A DNA stretch of 64,000 nt from Pyrinomonadaceae bacterium. Its GTDB lineage: Bacteria; Acidobacteriota; Blastocatellia; Pyrinomonadales; Pyrinomonadaceae. Under the pieces are notes generated by a model, which was not told the DNA's origin, made no database searches, and saw nothing but the letters and a program-made list of their open reading frames with translations. This document shows, in pieces, positions 56,584 through 64,000 of this stretch. Numbering within the stretch: position 1 is the first letter of the stretch; every line of letters starts with the position of its first letter. Location of the stretch: assembly GCA_030841105.1 (NCBI GenBank), contig JAVEDE010000102.1:1-64000 (forward strand). The letters are read 5' to 3'. Position numbers and translations under genes: made by a program.

Positions 56584-57318
56584 ATGTTTAATAAGAGAAA
56601 AATCTTTTCGGCGTTTGCGGCTCTCGTGTTGATTGTCGCCGCCGTCCCGGCGTTTGCCGCCACAGACGGCGGCGCGGAGAATAAGGCGAAGCGCGTGCGC
56701 GCGATCAGCGGTGCGCCGCTTGACCTCGCCATCCTCGTACAGGACGACCTCGTGTCGCGCGTGGGCAACGAGATTGACGCGACGCGCGAGTTCATCCGCA
56801 CGCTGCCCGCGGGTTCGCGCGTGATGGTCGGCTATTTGACGACCGGCACGTTGCAGGTGCGGCAGGCGTTCACGGAAGACCTGGAACAGGCCGGGCGCGC
56901 GCTGCGCATTCCGGTCGGGAACGTGACGGCCGCGCCGTACAACCCTTACGTGGAAGTCATCGAAGCCCTGCGCCACTTCGAGGCGGCGGGTAAGAACCGC
57001 AAGGCCGTGCTGCTCATCTCAGATGGTCTCGACACGTCGCGCGGTTTCGACTCGTTCAGCACCATCAACAGCATGGACATGGAACGCGCCGTGCGCGAGG
57101 CGAAGCGTCGGCAGGTCGCCGTCTACTCGTTTTACGCGCCGTCGGCCGGACTCACGAGTTACAACCGGCAGGCGATCAGCTTCGGCCAGAGCGCGCTCAA
57201 CCGCATCTCTGACGAGACGGGCGGCCGCGCCTACTTTCAAGGCACGAGCTACGTCACCTTCAACGCCTACTTCGAACGTCTGAGCCGGACGCTCAACGGG
57301 TCGGACGGCGCTTACTGA
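56584..57318 (+). CDS. Secreted von Willebrand factor A-like protein
   Basis: The 244-residue protein starts at the ATG at 56584 with a signal peptide (FAALVLIVAAVPAFAATDG, about 10-28). The VWA fold pattern is visible: LDLAILVQDDL, then GSRVMVGYLTTGTLQVRQ, RKAVLLISDGLDTSRGFDS and AVYSFYAPSA. The MIDAS DxSxS motif is degraded to DDLVS, so metal-dependent binding is doubtful. Such small VWA proteins are common in Acidobacteriota. It ends at a strong terminator. Confidence 0.78.
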   Translation: MFNKRKIFSAFAALVLIVAAVPAFAATDGGAENKAKRVRAISGAPLDLAILVQDDLVSRVGNEIDATREFIRTLPAGSRVMVGYLTTGTLQVRQAFTEDLEQAGRALRIPVGNVTAAPYNPYVEVIEALRHFEAAGKNRKAVLLISDGLDTSRGFDSFSTINSMDMERAVREAKRRQVAVYSFYAPSAGLTSYNRQAISFGQSALNRISDETGGRAYFQGTSYVTFNAYFERLSRTLNGSDGAY

Positions 57319-57365
57319 ACTTTCCGTCTACGCGCACACGCGCGGTCTTGATTAAAGACTTTCCA

Positions 57366-57410
57366 GACGCCGCCGGGAGTTATTAACTCCCGGCGGCGTC
57401 TCGCCGTTTT
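57366..57410 (+). terminator. Intrinsic terminator of the VWA gene
   Basis: Arms 57366-57381 (GACGCCGCCGGGAGTT) and 57385-57400 are perfect 16-bp complements with a 3-nt loop, followed by TCGCCGTTTT. Confidence 0.9.
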
Positions 57411-57522
57411 ACCGCCTGATTCGCCCGCGAAAAAGTTTTGCCGCGTGCCGCCGACAGGTGTTAAAGTGAGCCCCACCATAGCGCACCCCGCGACGGGCGG
57501 CGCGCCTCAACAGTGGCGGAAC

Positions 57523-57894
57523 ATGAAGACTAACAGCGGCCGCGAATACTGCTTGATCGTGGAAGGCCCGTACCTGACGGAAGTCGAGGCCGAACACGCG
57601 CTGCGCGATCCGTTCCTCGAAGATTGGGTCGAGCAGACGGGCAGATTTCGCATACATAATCTGAAAGAGATCGAAGTTGTGCCCGGCGTCTCTCTCGGCA
57701 TGCTCGGCGTGCGCCTGCTGGACGAAGAGTTGTTCGAGATCGCGAGCACAGACCCCGAACACCCGCTCACTGAGCACAAGTCGAAGGGCGTCGCCGAGGC
57801 CATCGTGCGCCACGGCATGTTCGACGAAGTGAGCGTCGAGCCGCGCGAGGAAGGCAATGAAGGCGAGGAAGGCGACGGCGGCGGCGAAGGTTAG
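57523..57894 (+). CDS. Small acidic hypothetical protein
   Basis: The 123-residue protein is read from the ATG at 57523; a frame open from 57445 is possible but lacks a ribosome site. It has an alpha/beta pattern (GREYCLIVEGPYLTEVEAEHAL, VVPGVSLGMLGVRLLDEELFE) and ends in an acidic Glu/Gly run. It is soluble, with no family recognised. A good hairpin follows at 57984. Confidence 0.65.
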   Translation: MKTNSGREYCLIVEGPYLTEVEAEHALRDPFLEDWVEQTGRFRIHNLKEIEVVPGVSLGMLGVRLLDEELFEIASTDPEHPLTEHKSKGVAEAIVRHGMFDEVSVEPREEGNEGEEGDGGGEG

Positions 57895-57983
57895 ACTTGG
57901 AGATTCATACGGGCGGCGCACGGCCTCGCATGAAAAGAAAATTGCGCGCGCAGTTGTAAGCGGGGAAGCCTGAGTGTTGAAGA

Positions 57984-58033
57984 CTCGCTCTCCGCTCACG
58001 CTTGCACCAACGCGAACGTGAGCGGAAAGCGAG
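57984..58033 (+). terminator. Hairpin after the small acidic gene
   Basis: Arms 57984-58000 and 58017-58033 (CTCGCTCTCCGCTCACG and near-complement) form a 17-bp stem with one mismatch and a 16-nt loop. No T-run follows, so it may slow rather than end transcription. Confidence 0.5.
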
Positions 58034-58138
58034 CCTCCGCGCCTCTGGTTCAATCTCCCCGGCGACTTGTCGAATAACCCTCCCCCGCGAACTGATTTTC
58101 AGGCCGAACGGTGTTACACTTCGTTGCCTGATCAAACA

Positions 58139-58711
58139 ATGAATAGTTTCTTGCACGGGCGCGTGAGCGTCGTCGTCGGCGATATCACGCGGCAGGCGAC
58201 GGACGCTTTGGTGAACGCCGCGAATTCGTCTCTGCTCGGCGGCGGCGGCGTGGACGGCGCGATTCATCGCGCGGGCGGCGCAGAGATTCTCGAAGCGTGT
58301 CGCGTCATCCGCAACACGCGTTATCCGGAAGGGCTGCTGACGGGCGAGGCCGTCATCACGACGGGCGGGCGACTCGCGGCGCGCCACGTGATCCACACGG
58401 TCGGCCCCATCTGGGGACAGCACGCGGGACGTGAGGCCGAACTGCTCGCCGCCTGTTATCGCAACTCGCTCGCGCTGGCCGTCGAACACGCCGTCGCCTC
58501 GATAGCCTTTCCCGCCATCTCGACGGGCGTCTACGGCTACCCGGCGGAAGAGGCGGCGCAAGTGTCGTCGCAGGCGATTCGAGAATTTTTGACGCGGGAA
58601 GAGGACGGCGCAGCGAACGCAGAGGCGCGTCCGAAACTCGAAGAAGTGCGACTGGTATTTTTTACGCCGCCGAGCGCGGAGATTTTTTTACGCAATCATA
58701 AATTTGAATAG
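58139..58711 (+). CDS. Macrodomain protein (O-acetyl-ADP-ribose deacetylase type)
   Basis: The 190-residue protein from the ATG at 58139 shows macrodomain landmarks: [21 protein letters not shown], the glycine-rich [14 protein letters not shown] that holds ADP-ribose, [17 protein letters not shown], and [12 protein letters not shown]. Catalytic-type Asn and Asp residues are conserved as in MacroD/YmdB. It removes acetyl or ADP-ribose groups from ADP-ribose metabolites or targets. It lies six bases before glgP on the same strand, an operon that links it by position only. Confidence 0.92.
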   Translation: MNSFLHGRVSVVVGDITRQATDALVNAANSSLLGGGGVDGAIHRAGGAEILEACRVIRNTRYPEGLLTGEAVITTGGRLAARHVIHTVGPIWGQHAGREAELLAACYRNSLALAVEHAVASIAFPAISTGVYGYPAEEAAQVSSQAIREFLTREEDGAANAEARPKLEEVRLVFFTPPSAEIFLRNHKFE

Positions 58712-58717
58712 AGTGTC

Positions 58718-60916
58718 ATGAGGATCGAACAAGTGGAAAACAAGTTGGGGCACGCGCTGCCCGAAACGTTGAGCGCGTTGGGGCGTCTGTCGTGGAATTA
58801 CTGGTGGAGTTGGGCGGCTGACGGCGCGGCGGTCTTCCGCGACCTCGACCCGCAGGTGTGGGAAGAGTGCGAGTTGAACCCACGCTGCCTGCTCTTAGAC
58901 GTGTCCGAGTATCGCCTGATGCAGATGGCGACCGACCCCGTTTACATCGAGCGCGTGCGCTCGCTCGGCGAGCGGTTCACGCGCTACATGAATCCGCAGA
59001 CGAAGACGTGGGCGCGCGAGGGTGCGCCCGGACTCACGCACGACAATCCGGTCGCCTATTTTTGCGCCGAGTTCGGCGTCCACACTTCGCTGCCGCTCTA
59101 CTCCGGCGGCCTCGGCATGCTCGCGGGCGATCATCTCAAATCCGCCAGCGACCTCGGACTGCCGCTCGTCGCCGTCGGGCTGCTCTATCATCACGGCTAC
59201 TTCCGCCAACGCCTCCGCCGCGACGGCTGGCAGGAAGAGCACTACGGCACGATCAACCCGGCCAAGCTTCCCATTCAACTGCTGAACGACCCGGAGACCG
59301 GCCAGCCCCTACGCGTCGAACTCGAAATACGCGGGCGGCTCGTCCGCTTTCAGGCGTGGCAGGTGTTGGTCGGGCGCGTGAAGCTGTACCTGCTCGACTC
59401 GAACCTCGAAGAGAACGAACACATTGATCGCCTCATCACGGGTCATCTCTACGGCGGCGACCGCGAGACACGCTGCGTGCAGGAGATGGTCTTAGGGATC
59501 GCGGGCGTCAGGCTGCTGCGCAAACTCGGCATCGAGCCGCACGTCTTTCATCTCAACGAAGGCCACTCCGCTTTCCTCACGCTCGAACTCACGCGCGAAC
59601 TCGTGGCGCAGGGGAAGACTTTCAACGAGGCCGCGAAAGAGGTGCGCGCGCGTTGCGTGTTCACGACGCACACGCCGGTGGCCGCGGGTCACGACGAATT
59701 TCTGCCGTCGCTCGTCGAACATTGTTTCGGGCGCGGCTACACCGAGTCGCTGACGCTCACGCACGAACAGTTTCTCGATCTCGGCCGCGTGCAGACGGGC
59801 GACGAGGATGAGTTGTTCGGTCTGACGCCGCTCGCTCTGAAGATGTGCCGCACGACGAACGGCGTGAGCCGCAAGCACGGCGAAGTGTCGCGCGAGTTGT
59901 GGCAGAAGATGTTCCCCACGCTCAGCGTGGACGAAGTGCCGATCACGCACGTGACGAACGGCGTCCACGCGCCGACGTGGGTCTCGCCGCTCTTGCGCCG
60001 TTTGTATGAAGACCACGTTGCGCCCGATTGGGAGGAGCACGAGTGCGAGGCCGAAGTCTGGCGGCGCGGCGTGGCGAACATCCCCGACGAAGAGTTGTGG
60101 CGCGTCCACGGCCTGATGAAGCAGAAGCTCATCGCCTTCATCCGCGAGCGGCAATACTTCGCGCGCTTGCAGCGCGGCGAGGGCATGGAGTTTGTCGAGG
60201 CGGCGCGCGAGACGTTCGACCCAGACGCATTGACCATCGGGTTCGCGCGTCGCGTCGCCGCCTACAAGCGTTGGAGTCTGATCCTGACAGACCCCGACCG
60301 CCTGTTGAAGTTGATCAACGATGCAGAGCGACCCGTGCAGTTCGTCTTCGCGGGCAAGGCGCACCCGCAGGATCAGGGCGCGAAGCAAATCTTGCAGCAA
60401 CTCGCGCTCTGGAAACTCGACCCGCAGGTCGTCAACCGCACGGTCTTCCTGCAAGACTACGATCAGGAGATCGCGCGCAAGATGGTGCAGGGCGTTGACG
60501 TGTGGTTGAACGTGCCGCGCCGCCCGCTCGAAGCGTCGGGCACGAGCGGCGAGAAGGTGGCAATGAACGGCGGGCTGAACTTCTCCATCCTCGACGGCTG
60601 GTGGCCGGAAGGCTACGACGGCACGAACGGCTGGGCGATTGCCGACATGCACGCCGAAGGCGAGAGCCACGAGGAGGACATGCGCGACGCCGAATCGCTC
60701 TACGCGCTCTTGGAAGAACAACTCGTGCCCGCTTACTACGAGCGCGACGCGAGCGGCATCCCGCGCCGCTGGGTGGGGATGATGAAGCGCGCCATCGAGA
60801 CGCTCGTGCCGCAGTTCAACAGCGACCGCATGGTGCAAGAGTACGCGCGGAAGATTTACACGGGCGCGGTGGCGAGCGAAGCCACGGAGGCTTTGCACGT
60901 CCCGGTCGGGGCGTAA
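58718..60916 (+). CDS. glgP: Alpha-glucan (glycogen/maltodextrin) phosphorylase
   Basis: The 732-residue length places it in the short GlgP branch that begins with a DUF3417 domain (MRIEQVENKLGHALPETLSAL; LSWNYWWSW). The phosphorylase body follows: PVAYFCAEFGVHTSLPLYSGGLGMLAGDHLKSASDLGLP, a glucan-binding region and the PLP site in SGEKVAMNGGLNFSILDGWWPE (PLP Lys in GEK). It releases glucose-1-phosphate from stored glycogen. It follows the macrodomain gene and is followed by a short acidic frame. Confidence 0.94.
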   Translation: MRIEQVENKLGHALPETLSALGRLSWNYWWSWAADGAAVFRDLDPQVWEECELNPRCLLLDVSEYRLMQMATDPVYIERVRSLGERFTRYMNPQTKTWAREGAPGLTHDNPVAYFCAEFGVHTSLPLYSGGLGMLAGDHLKSASDLGLPLVAVGLLYHHGYFRQRLRRDGWQEEHYGTINPAKLPIQLLNDPETGQPLRVELEIRGRLVRFQAWQVLVGRVKLYLLDSNLEENEHIDRLITGHLYGGDRETRCVQEMVLGIAGVRLLRKLGIEPHVFHLNEGHSAFLTLELTRELVAQGKTFNEAAKEVRARCVFTTHTPVAAGHDEFLPSLVEHCFGRGYTESLTLTHEQFLDLGRVQTGDEDELFGLTPLALKMCRTTNGVSRKHGEVSRELWQKMFPTLSVDEVPITHVTNGVHAPTWVSPLLRRLYEDHVAPDWEEHECEAEVWRRGVANIPDEELWRVHGLMKQKLIAFIRERQYFARLQRGEGMEFVEAARETFDPDALTIGFARRVAAYKRWSLILTDPDRLLKLINDAERPVQFVFAGKAHPQDQGAKQILQQLALWKLDPQVVNRTVFLQDYDQEIARKMVQGVDVWLNVPRRPLEASGTSGEKVAMNGGLNFSILDGWWPEGYDGTNGWAIADMHAEGESHEEDMRDAESLYALLEEQLVPAYYERDASGIPRRWVGMMKRAIETLVPQFNSDRMVQEYARKIYTGAVASEATEALHVPVGA

Positions 60917-60923
60917 GGCGCTA

Positions 60924-61127
60924 ATGAGTGAGGTCAAGCGGATGAAGGAAACGGACGGCACGAACGACGCGGCGGCGACACAGACCGATGCTAACGGCGG
61001 CGACGTCGGCGACTTGGAAACTGCCGGGGAGACGACCGCCGCAGAGATGATCGGCGGCGCGCCCGACACGCGACCCGTCGGCGTTGACACGCTTGCCGAC
61101 ATCAAAATCTCCGAAGAGCAAGAGTAA
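60924..61127 (+). CDS. Short acidic protein downstream of glgP
   Basis: A 67-residue frame, mainly Thr, Ala, Asp, Glu and Gly, with no hydrophobic segment, starting eight bases after the glgP stop. It ends ADIKISEEQE. It may be a disordered protein or a chance frame in GC-rich DNA. Position in the operon is the only positive evidence. Confidence 0.4.
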   Translation: MSEVKRMKETDGTNDAAATQTDANGGDVGDLETAGETTAAEMIGGAPDTRPVGVDTLADIKISEEQE

Positions 61128-61255
61128 GAAAAACTCACCGCCGAAGGCGCAGAGCAAAGCCGCAGGGAAGCAGTGCGAAGTCATAGAGGGGCGTAGAGAG
61201 TCTTTCACTTAAACGCTCGTGATCAGCTTTCGCGTGTAATCAGACGAAGATCATC

Positions 61256-62005
61256 TCACACGAAGATCATCTTGATCCCTGCGACGACGAGGACGACGGC
61301 GAGTAGGCGGCGAATCGTGACACTCGCGAGTCGCCGACTGCCGAACTCCGAGCCGATGATGCCGCCCGCGACGGCCGCGAGGGCGAAGTAGGGAAGCGCG
61401 GGCGGGAGCGCGTGTAGCGTGGTCAAGTTTCCCGACAGCCCGGCGATTGAGTTGACAAGGATGAAGGCGGCGGAGACGCCCGCCGTGCGCCGCGTGTCAG
61501 CCCAGTTCATCAACAGCAGAAGCGGACTCAAAAAGATTCCGCCGCCCACCCCGGTCAGACCCGACAACAATCCGATCAAGCCGCCCGACAGCATCGCCAG
61601 CGCGAGCGGCGCGGCGCGCGTCGCCACCGCCGCGGCTTCGGCCTTTGCACGCGTGAAGAGAAAGAGCCGGAAGGCCGCGTAGAGCAGCGTGACGCCGACG
61701 ATCTGTTTGTAGACGGTGGTCGGCAGGCTGATCGCGCCGCCGACGAAGGCGAGCGGGATCGAGGCGACGGCGAAAGGCCAGAAGAGCGACCAAGAGAAAC
61801 AGCCCGCGCGCCGGAAGCGGAAGGTGGCGATGGAGGCGACGAGGACGTTCAGGCAGAGCGCGGTCGGTTTCATCGTGGCGGGCGCGAGGCCGAAGAGAGC
61901 CATCGCGGCCAGATAACCGGACGCCCCGCCGTGGCCGACCGAAGAATAGAGCGCGGCGGCCGTGAGGATGAGCAGGGCGAGGATGGCGATGTCGGTCGGG
62001 TTCAT
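61256..62005 (-). CDS. TauE/SafE (TSUP) family membrane transporter
   Basis: The 249-residue protein from the ATG at 62005 has eight hydrophobic segments in two related halves. The family motif in the first half is ALYSSVGHGGASGYLAAM, and in the second GLLSGLTGVGGGIFLSPLL. These proteins export sulfite, sulfoacetate or similar anions. The upstream frame is open to a TTG at 62041. Just past the stop a 12-bp word, GATGATCTTCGT, is repeated once, a small tail duplication. Confidence 0.9.
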   Translation of the reverse strand: MNPTDIAILALLILTAAALYSSVGHGGASGYLAAMALFGLAPATMKPTALCLNVLVASIATFRFRRAGCFSWSLFWPFAVASIPLAFVGGAISLPTTVYKQIVGVTLLYAAFRLFLFTRAKAEAAAVATRAAPLALAMLSGGLIGLLSGLTGVGGGIFLSPLLLLMNWADTRRTAGVSAAFILVNSIAGLSGNLTTLHALPPALPYFALAAVAGGIIGSEFGSRRLASVTIRRLLAVVLVVAGIKMIFV

Positions 62006-62097
62006 CGGGGAGACGTTAGAAGCAGGGGCGGGCGTTTGCAAGTCGGAAGATTCGAGGCGCGGGAGACGTTCGCAAGGGCGGAGACATTGAGGTGAAT

Positions 62098-62964
62098 TTA
62101 AGTCGCCGCCGCGATGGGTTCGCCGGAGAGCTTGAGGTGCGTGACGCGATTCTTGCCGCCGTTCTTCACCTCGTACATCGCCTCGTCGGCCTGCTTGAGC
62201 ATGAGGTCAACGGTGCGCGGCGGCGTCGTCCACGTCACCACGCCGATGCTGAACGTGATCGGCCAGCCGTACTCGCGCATCGTGTCCGTCAGGTGTTGGT
62301 GGACGCGAGCGACGACCACCTGCGCCGCCGCCTCGCCCGTCTCCGGCATCAGAATGACGAACTCGTCGCCGCCGAGACGCGCCACCACGTCAATCTCGCG
62401 GATGTTGTTTTTGATCGTCTGCGTCACACTGCGGAGCACCGTGTCGCCGATGCTGTGGCCGTAGTTGTCGTTGATGAGTTTGAAGTCGTCCACGTCCATG
62501 TAGGCGACGGTGAAGGGGTGGCGGTGGCGACGCGCGCGGTTGATCTCCTGCTGCGAGGCCTCGAAGAACGAGCGGCGGTTGATGACGCCCGTGAGATCGT
62601 CTGTGCGCGCGAGTTCGCGTTCCTGATCGTGCGAGCGGCGCAGCGCGGAGACGAAGTAGGCGACGAAGAGGAAGGCGGCGAGTTGCGCGAGCACGTTGAG
62701 ATAGGGGAGGAGCGGGCGCGCGTCGTAGTGGCCGGTGGATTTTTCGGTGATGAAATAACCGGCCGCGCTGGCGAGCGAGACGAAGAGGGCGGCGCGCCGC
62801 CCGACGAGCCACGCGACGAGCGAGATGGGCAGCAGGTAAAAGATGTAGAGCGCGGTGTCAGTCCCCGTCAGGTAGTTGATGACGCATTGCAGGACGACGA
62901 GGAGAAGACCGAGGATGATGAGGAATAGTTTTGAACGCTGGCCGAGCCGTTCCAGGATCGTCAT
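62098..62964 (-). CDS. Membrane-anchored diguanylate cyclase (GGDEF)
   Basis: The 288-residue protein from the ATG at 62964 (GGAGAATTG upstream) has four to six N-terminal hydrophobic segments (about 10-115), then a GGDEF domain (about 130-280). The active site is RLGGDEFVIL; the inhibitory I-site RxxD is present as REID, five residues before GGDEF; and the substrate region DVDDFKLINDNYGHSIGD is intact. It should make c-di-GMP with product inhibition. The membrane domain resembles a MASE-type sensor. It is divergent from the kinase gene. Confidence 0.93.
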   Translation of the reverse strand: MTILERLGQRSKLFLIILGLLLVVLQCVINYLTGTDTALYIFYLLPISLVAWLVGRRAALFVSLASAAGYFITEKSTGHYDARPLLPYLNVLAQLAAFLFVAYFVSALRRSHDQERELARTDDLTGVINRRSFFEASQQEINRARRHRHPFTVAYMDVDDFKLINDNYGHSIGDTVLRSVTQTIKNNIREIDVVARLGGDEFVILMPETGEAAAQVVVARVHQHLTDTMREYGWPITFSIGVVTWTTPPRTVDLMLKQADEAMYEVKNGGKNRVTHLKLSGEPIAAAT

Positions 62965-63224
62965 AAAAAACAATTCTCCGAGCGGTCTGGGGGTAAACGC
63001 TGAGAGCACGTTCGTATAACGCGCCAGAGTTTAACCTTTTGCTTCGATGTGCGCACCATGTTTTTGGGTTGTCGAAAAGTTTGCGTGCCGTTCACGACCA
63101 CGCGCCGTCGCCCGAATGATTCACGCGCCCGCGCGCCCGTGTTAGACTTTTGAGTCTCGTCAGCCAGCGCCAGCGCATCAACCGGCGCGAGTGTTGCCCT
63201 GTATCGTTCGTCCGAATTCCTGTA

Positions 63225-64000
63225 ATGAAAACCTGCCCACAATGCGGAACGAGTTACGAGAGCGCGGCGACGTTTTGCCCGCGCGACGGCGACGTGCTGG
63301 AAGAGACTGAGGCGGGCGAGGAGATGGTCGGGCGCGTGCTCGACGGGCAGTACGAGATCGAATCCTTCATCGCGCGCGGCGGCATGGGCACGCTCTACCG
63401 CGCGCGTCACATCCTCTTAGGCGACCGCGTGGCGATCAAGACGCTCAAGCCGGAGATGCGTCACAACGCCGAGTGGCTGCGCCGCTTTCAGCGCGAGGGG
63501 CGCGCGGCGCGTCGCTTCCGTCACCCGAACGCCGTCACCGTCTACGATCTGCGGACGGGCGCGGACGGCCTCACCTACATGGTGATGGAATACGTCGAAG
63601 GCCACTCGCTCGATCAAGAGTTGAAGCAGCGCGGGCGTCTGTCGCCCACAGAGGCGTGGCAAATTCTCGAACCCATCGTCGGCGCGCTTGAAGCGGCGCA
63701 CGCGCATGGCGTCGTTCACCGCGACCTCAAGCCGGAGAACGTGATGTTGAACCGCGTGGCCGGGGGCGAGTTGCAGGTGAAACTGCTCGACCTCGGCATC
63801 GCCAAACTGCGCGACGTGGCGGAGACGCACGTCGGCGATGGCGGCGGCGCGCTCACGTTGGCCGGGCAGATTCTCGGCACGCCCTATTACATGTCGCCCG
63901 AACAGTGGGGCGAGCCGTCGCGCGACGGCAACGCGGAGATTGACGGGCGCGCGGACATCTACAGCCTCGGCGTCATCCTCTACGAGTTGGTCACGGGCGC
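63225..64000 (+). CDS. Ser/Thr protein kinase with N-terminal zinc ribbon, cut by the window end
   Basis: An open frame from the ATG at 63225 runs to the right edge with no stop. It starts with a zinc ribbon ([19 protein letters not shown]), then a Hanks-type kinase: glycine loop [15 protein letters not shown] lysine, HRDLKPEN catalytic loop, DLG magnesium motif and the activation segment [17 protein letters not shown]. All kinase landmarks seen so far are present. It likely continues to a sensor or TPR region outside the window. Confidence 0.92.
   Translation, partial: MKTCPQCGTSYESAATFCPRDGDVLEETEAGEEMVGRVLDGQYEIESFIARGGMGTLYRARHILLGDRVAIKTLKPEMRHNAEWLRRFQREGRAARRFRHPNAVTVYDLRTGADGLTYMVMEYVEGHSLDQELKQRGRLSPTEAWQILEPIVGALEAAHAHGVVHRDLKPENVMLNRVAGGELQVKLLDLGIAKLRDVAETHVGDGGGALTLAGQILGTPYYMSPEQWGEPSRDGNAEIDGRADIYSLGVILYELVTG

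Noticed and set aside
59492..61138. 548-residue open frame antisense to glgP
   Set aside because: It overlaps the whole catalytic part of the phosphorylase and has only low-complexity composition.

Overview
The window reads as GC-rich bacterial chromosome, most likely Acidobacteriota of the Blastocatellia/Pyrinomonadaceae type. That is an inference from gene style, not from a marker gene: very large secreted proteins with Pro-Thr linkers, Calx-beta and DUF4214 domains, M36 and M2 metallopeptidases, an Agl23-type membrane protein, a zinc-ribbon Ser/Thr kinase, and many GTG/TTG starts. No rRNA, tRNA or CRISPR array was seen.

Region by region: 1-5.3 kb holds housekeeping genes on the minus strand (methyltransferase, rarA, mug, ychF) with two small membrane proteins on plus. 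5.5-9.5 kb has two polytopic membrane proteins of glycosyltransferase type. 10.1-15.8 kb is a giant M36 (fungalysin) protease ending in a strong terminator. 16.1-21.4 kb has smc, a secreted protein and a hicBA toxin-antitoxin pair. 21.4-27.2 kb has a CNNM/CorC-type protein, a YheT-type hydrolase and recQ. 27.3-30.6 kb is a tandem duplication of a secreted calcium-binding-type protein whose first copy is frameshifted. 30.7-34.1 kb has two conserved hypotheticals and an ACE-like M2 peptidase.

The region from about 34.3 to 43.6 kb is visibly more AT-rich and is the most interesting part. It is an integron gene-cassette array without an integrase in the window (CALIN-like). Five plus-strand cassettes are separated by attC sites with RYYYAAC...GTTRRRY ends, followed by three minus-strand cassettes with the same kind of attC in reverse, so the two blocks converge near 39.3-39.7 kb. 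The left edge carries a 14-unit, 20-21-bp tandem array and a 40-bp periodic repeat with a GTTAGRC core. The right edge carries a perfect 20-bp palindrome, the stub of a truncated GC-rich gene, and a SIR2-TPR protein resembling NAD-consuming antiphage effectors.

43.6-64 kb returns to host-like sequence: SIMPL and WD40 secreted proteins, a Uma2-family protein coupled to an EF-G2-like GTPase, a 1406-residue beta-propeller/diheme/Calx-beta/DUF4214 protein, an SPFH protein in an operon with a DCC-family oxidoreductase, a VWA-like protein, a macrodomain protein coupled to glycogen phosphorylase, a TauE/SafE transporter, a diguanylate cyclase and the start of a Ser/Thr kinase.

Across the window five hairpins share one architecture: degenerate, mostly heptameric repeats on one arm and their complement on the other. 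One lies in frame inside a membrane-protein gene and another supplies the C-terminus of the hydrolase. They resemble the short tandemly repeated (STRR) heptamers known from cyanobacteria.
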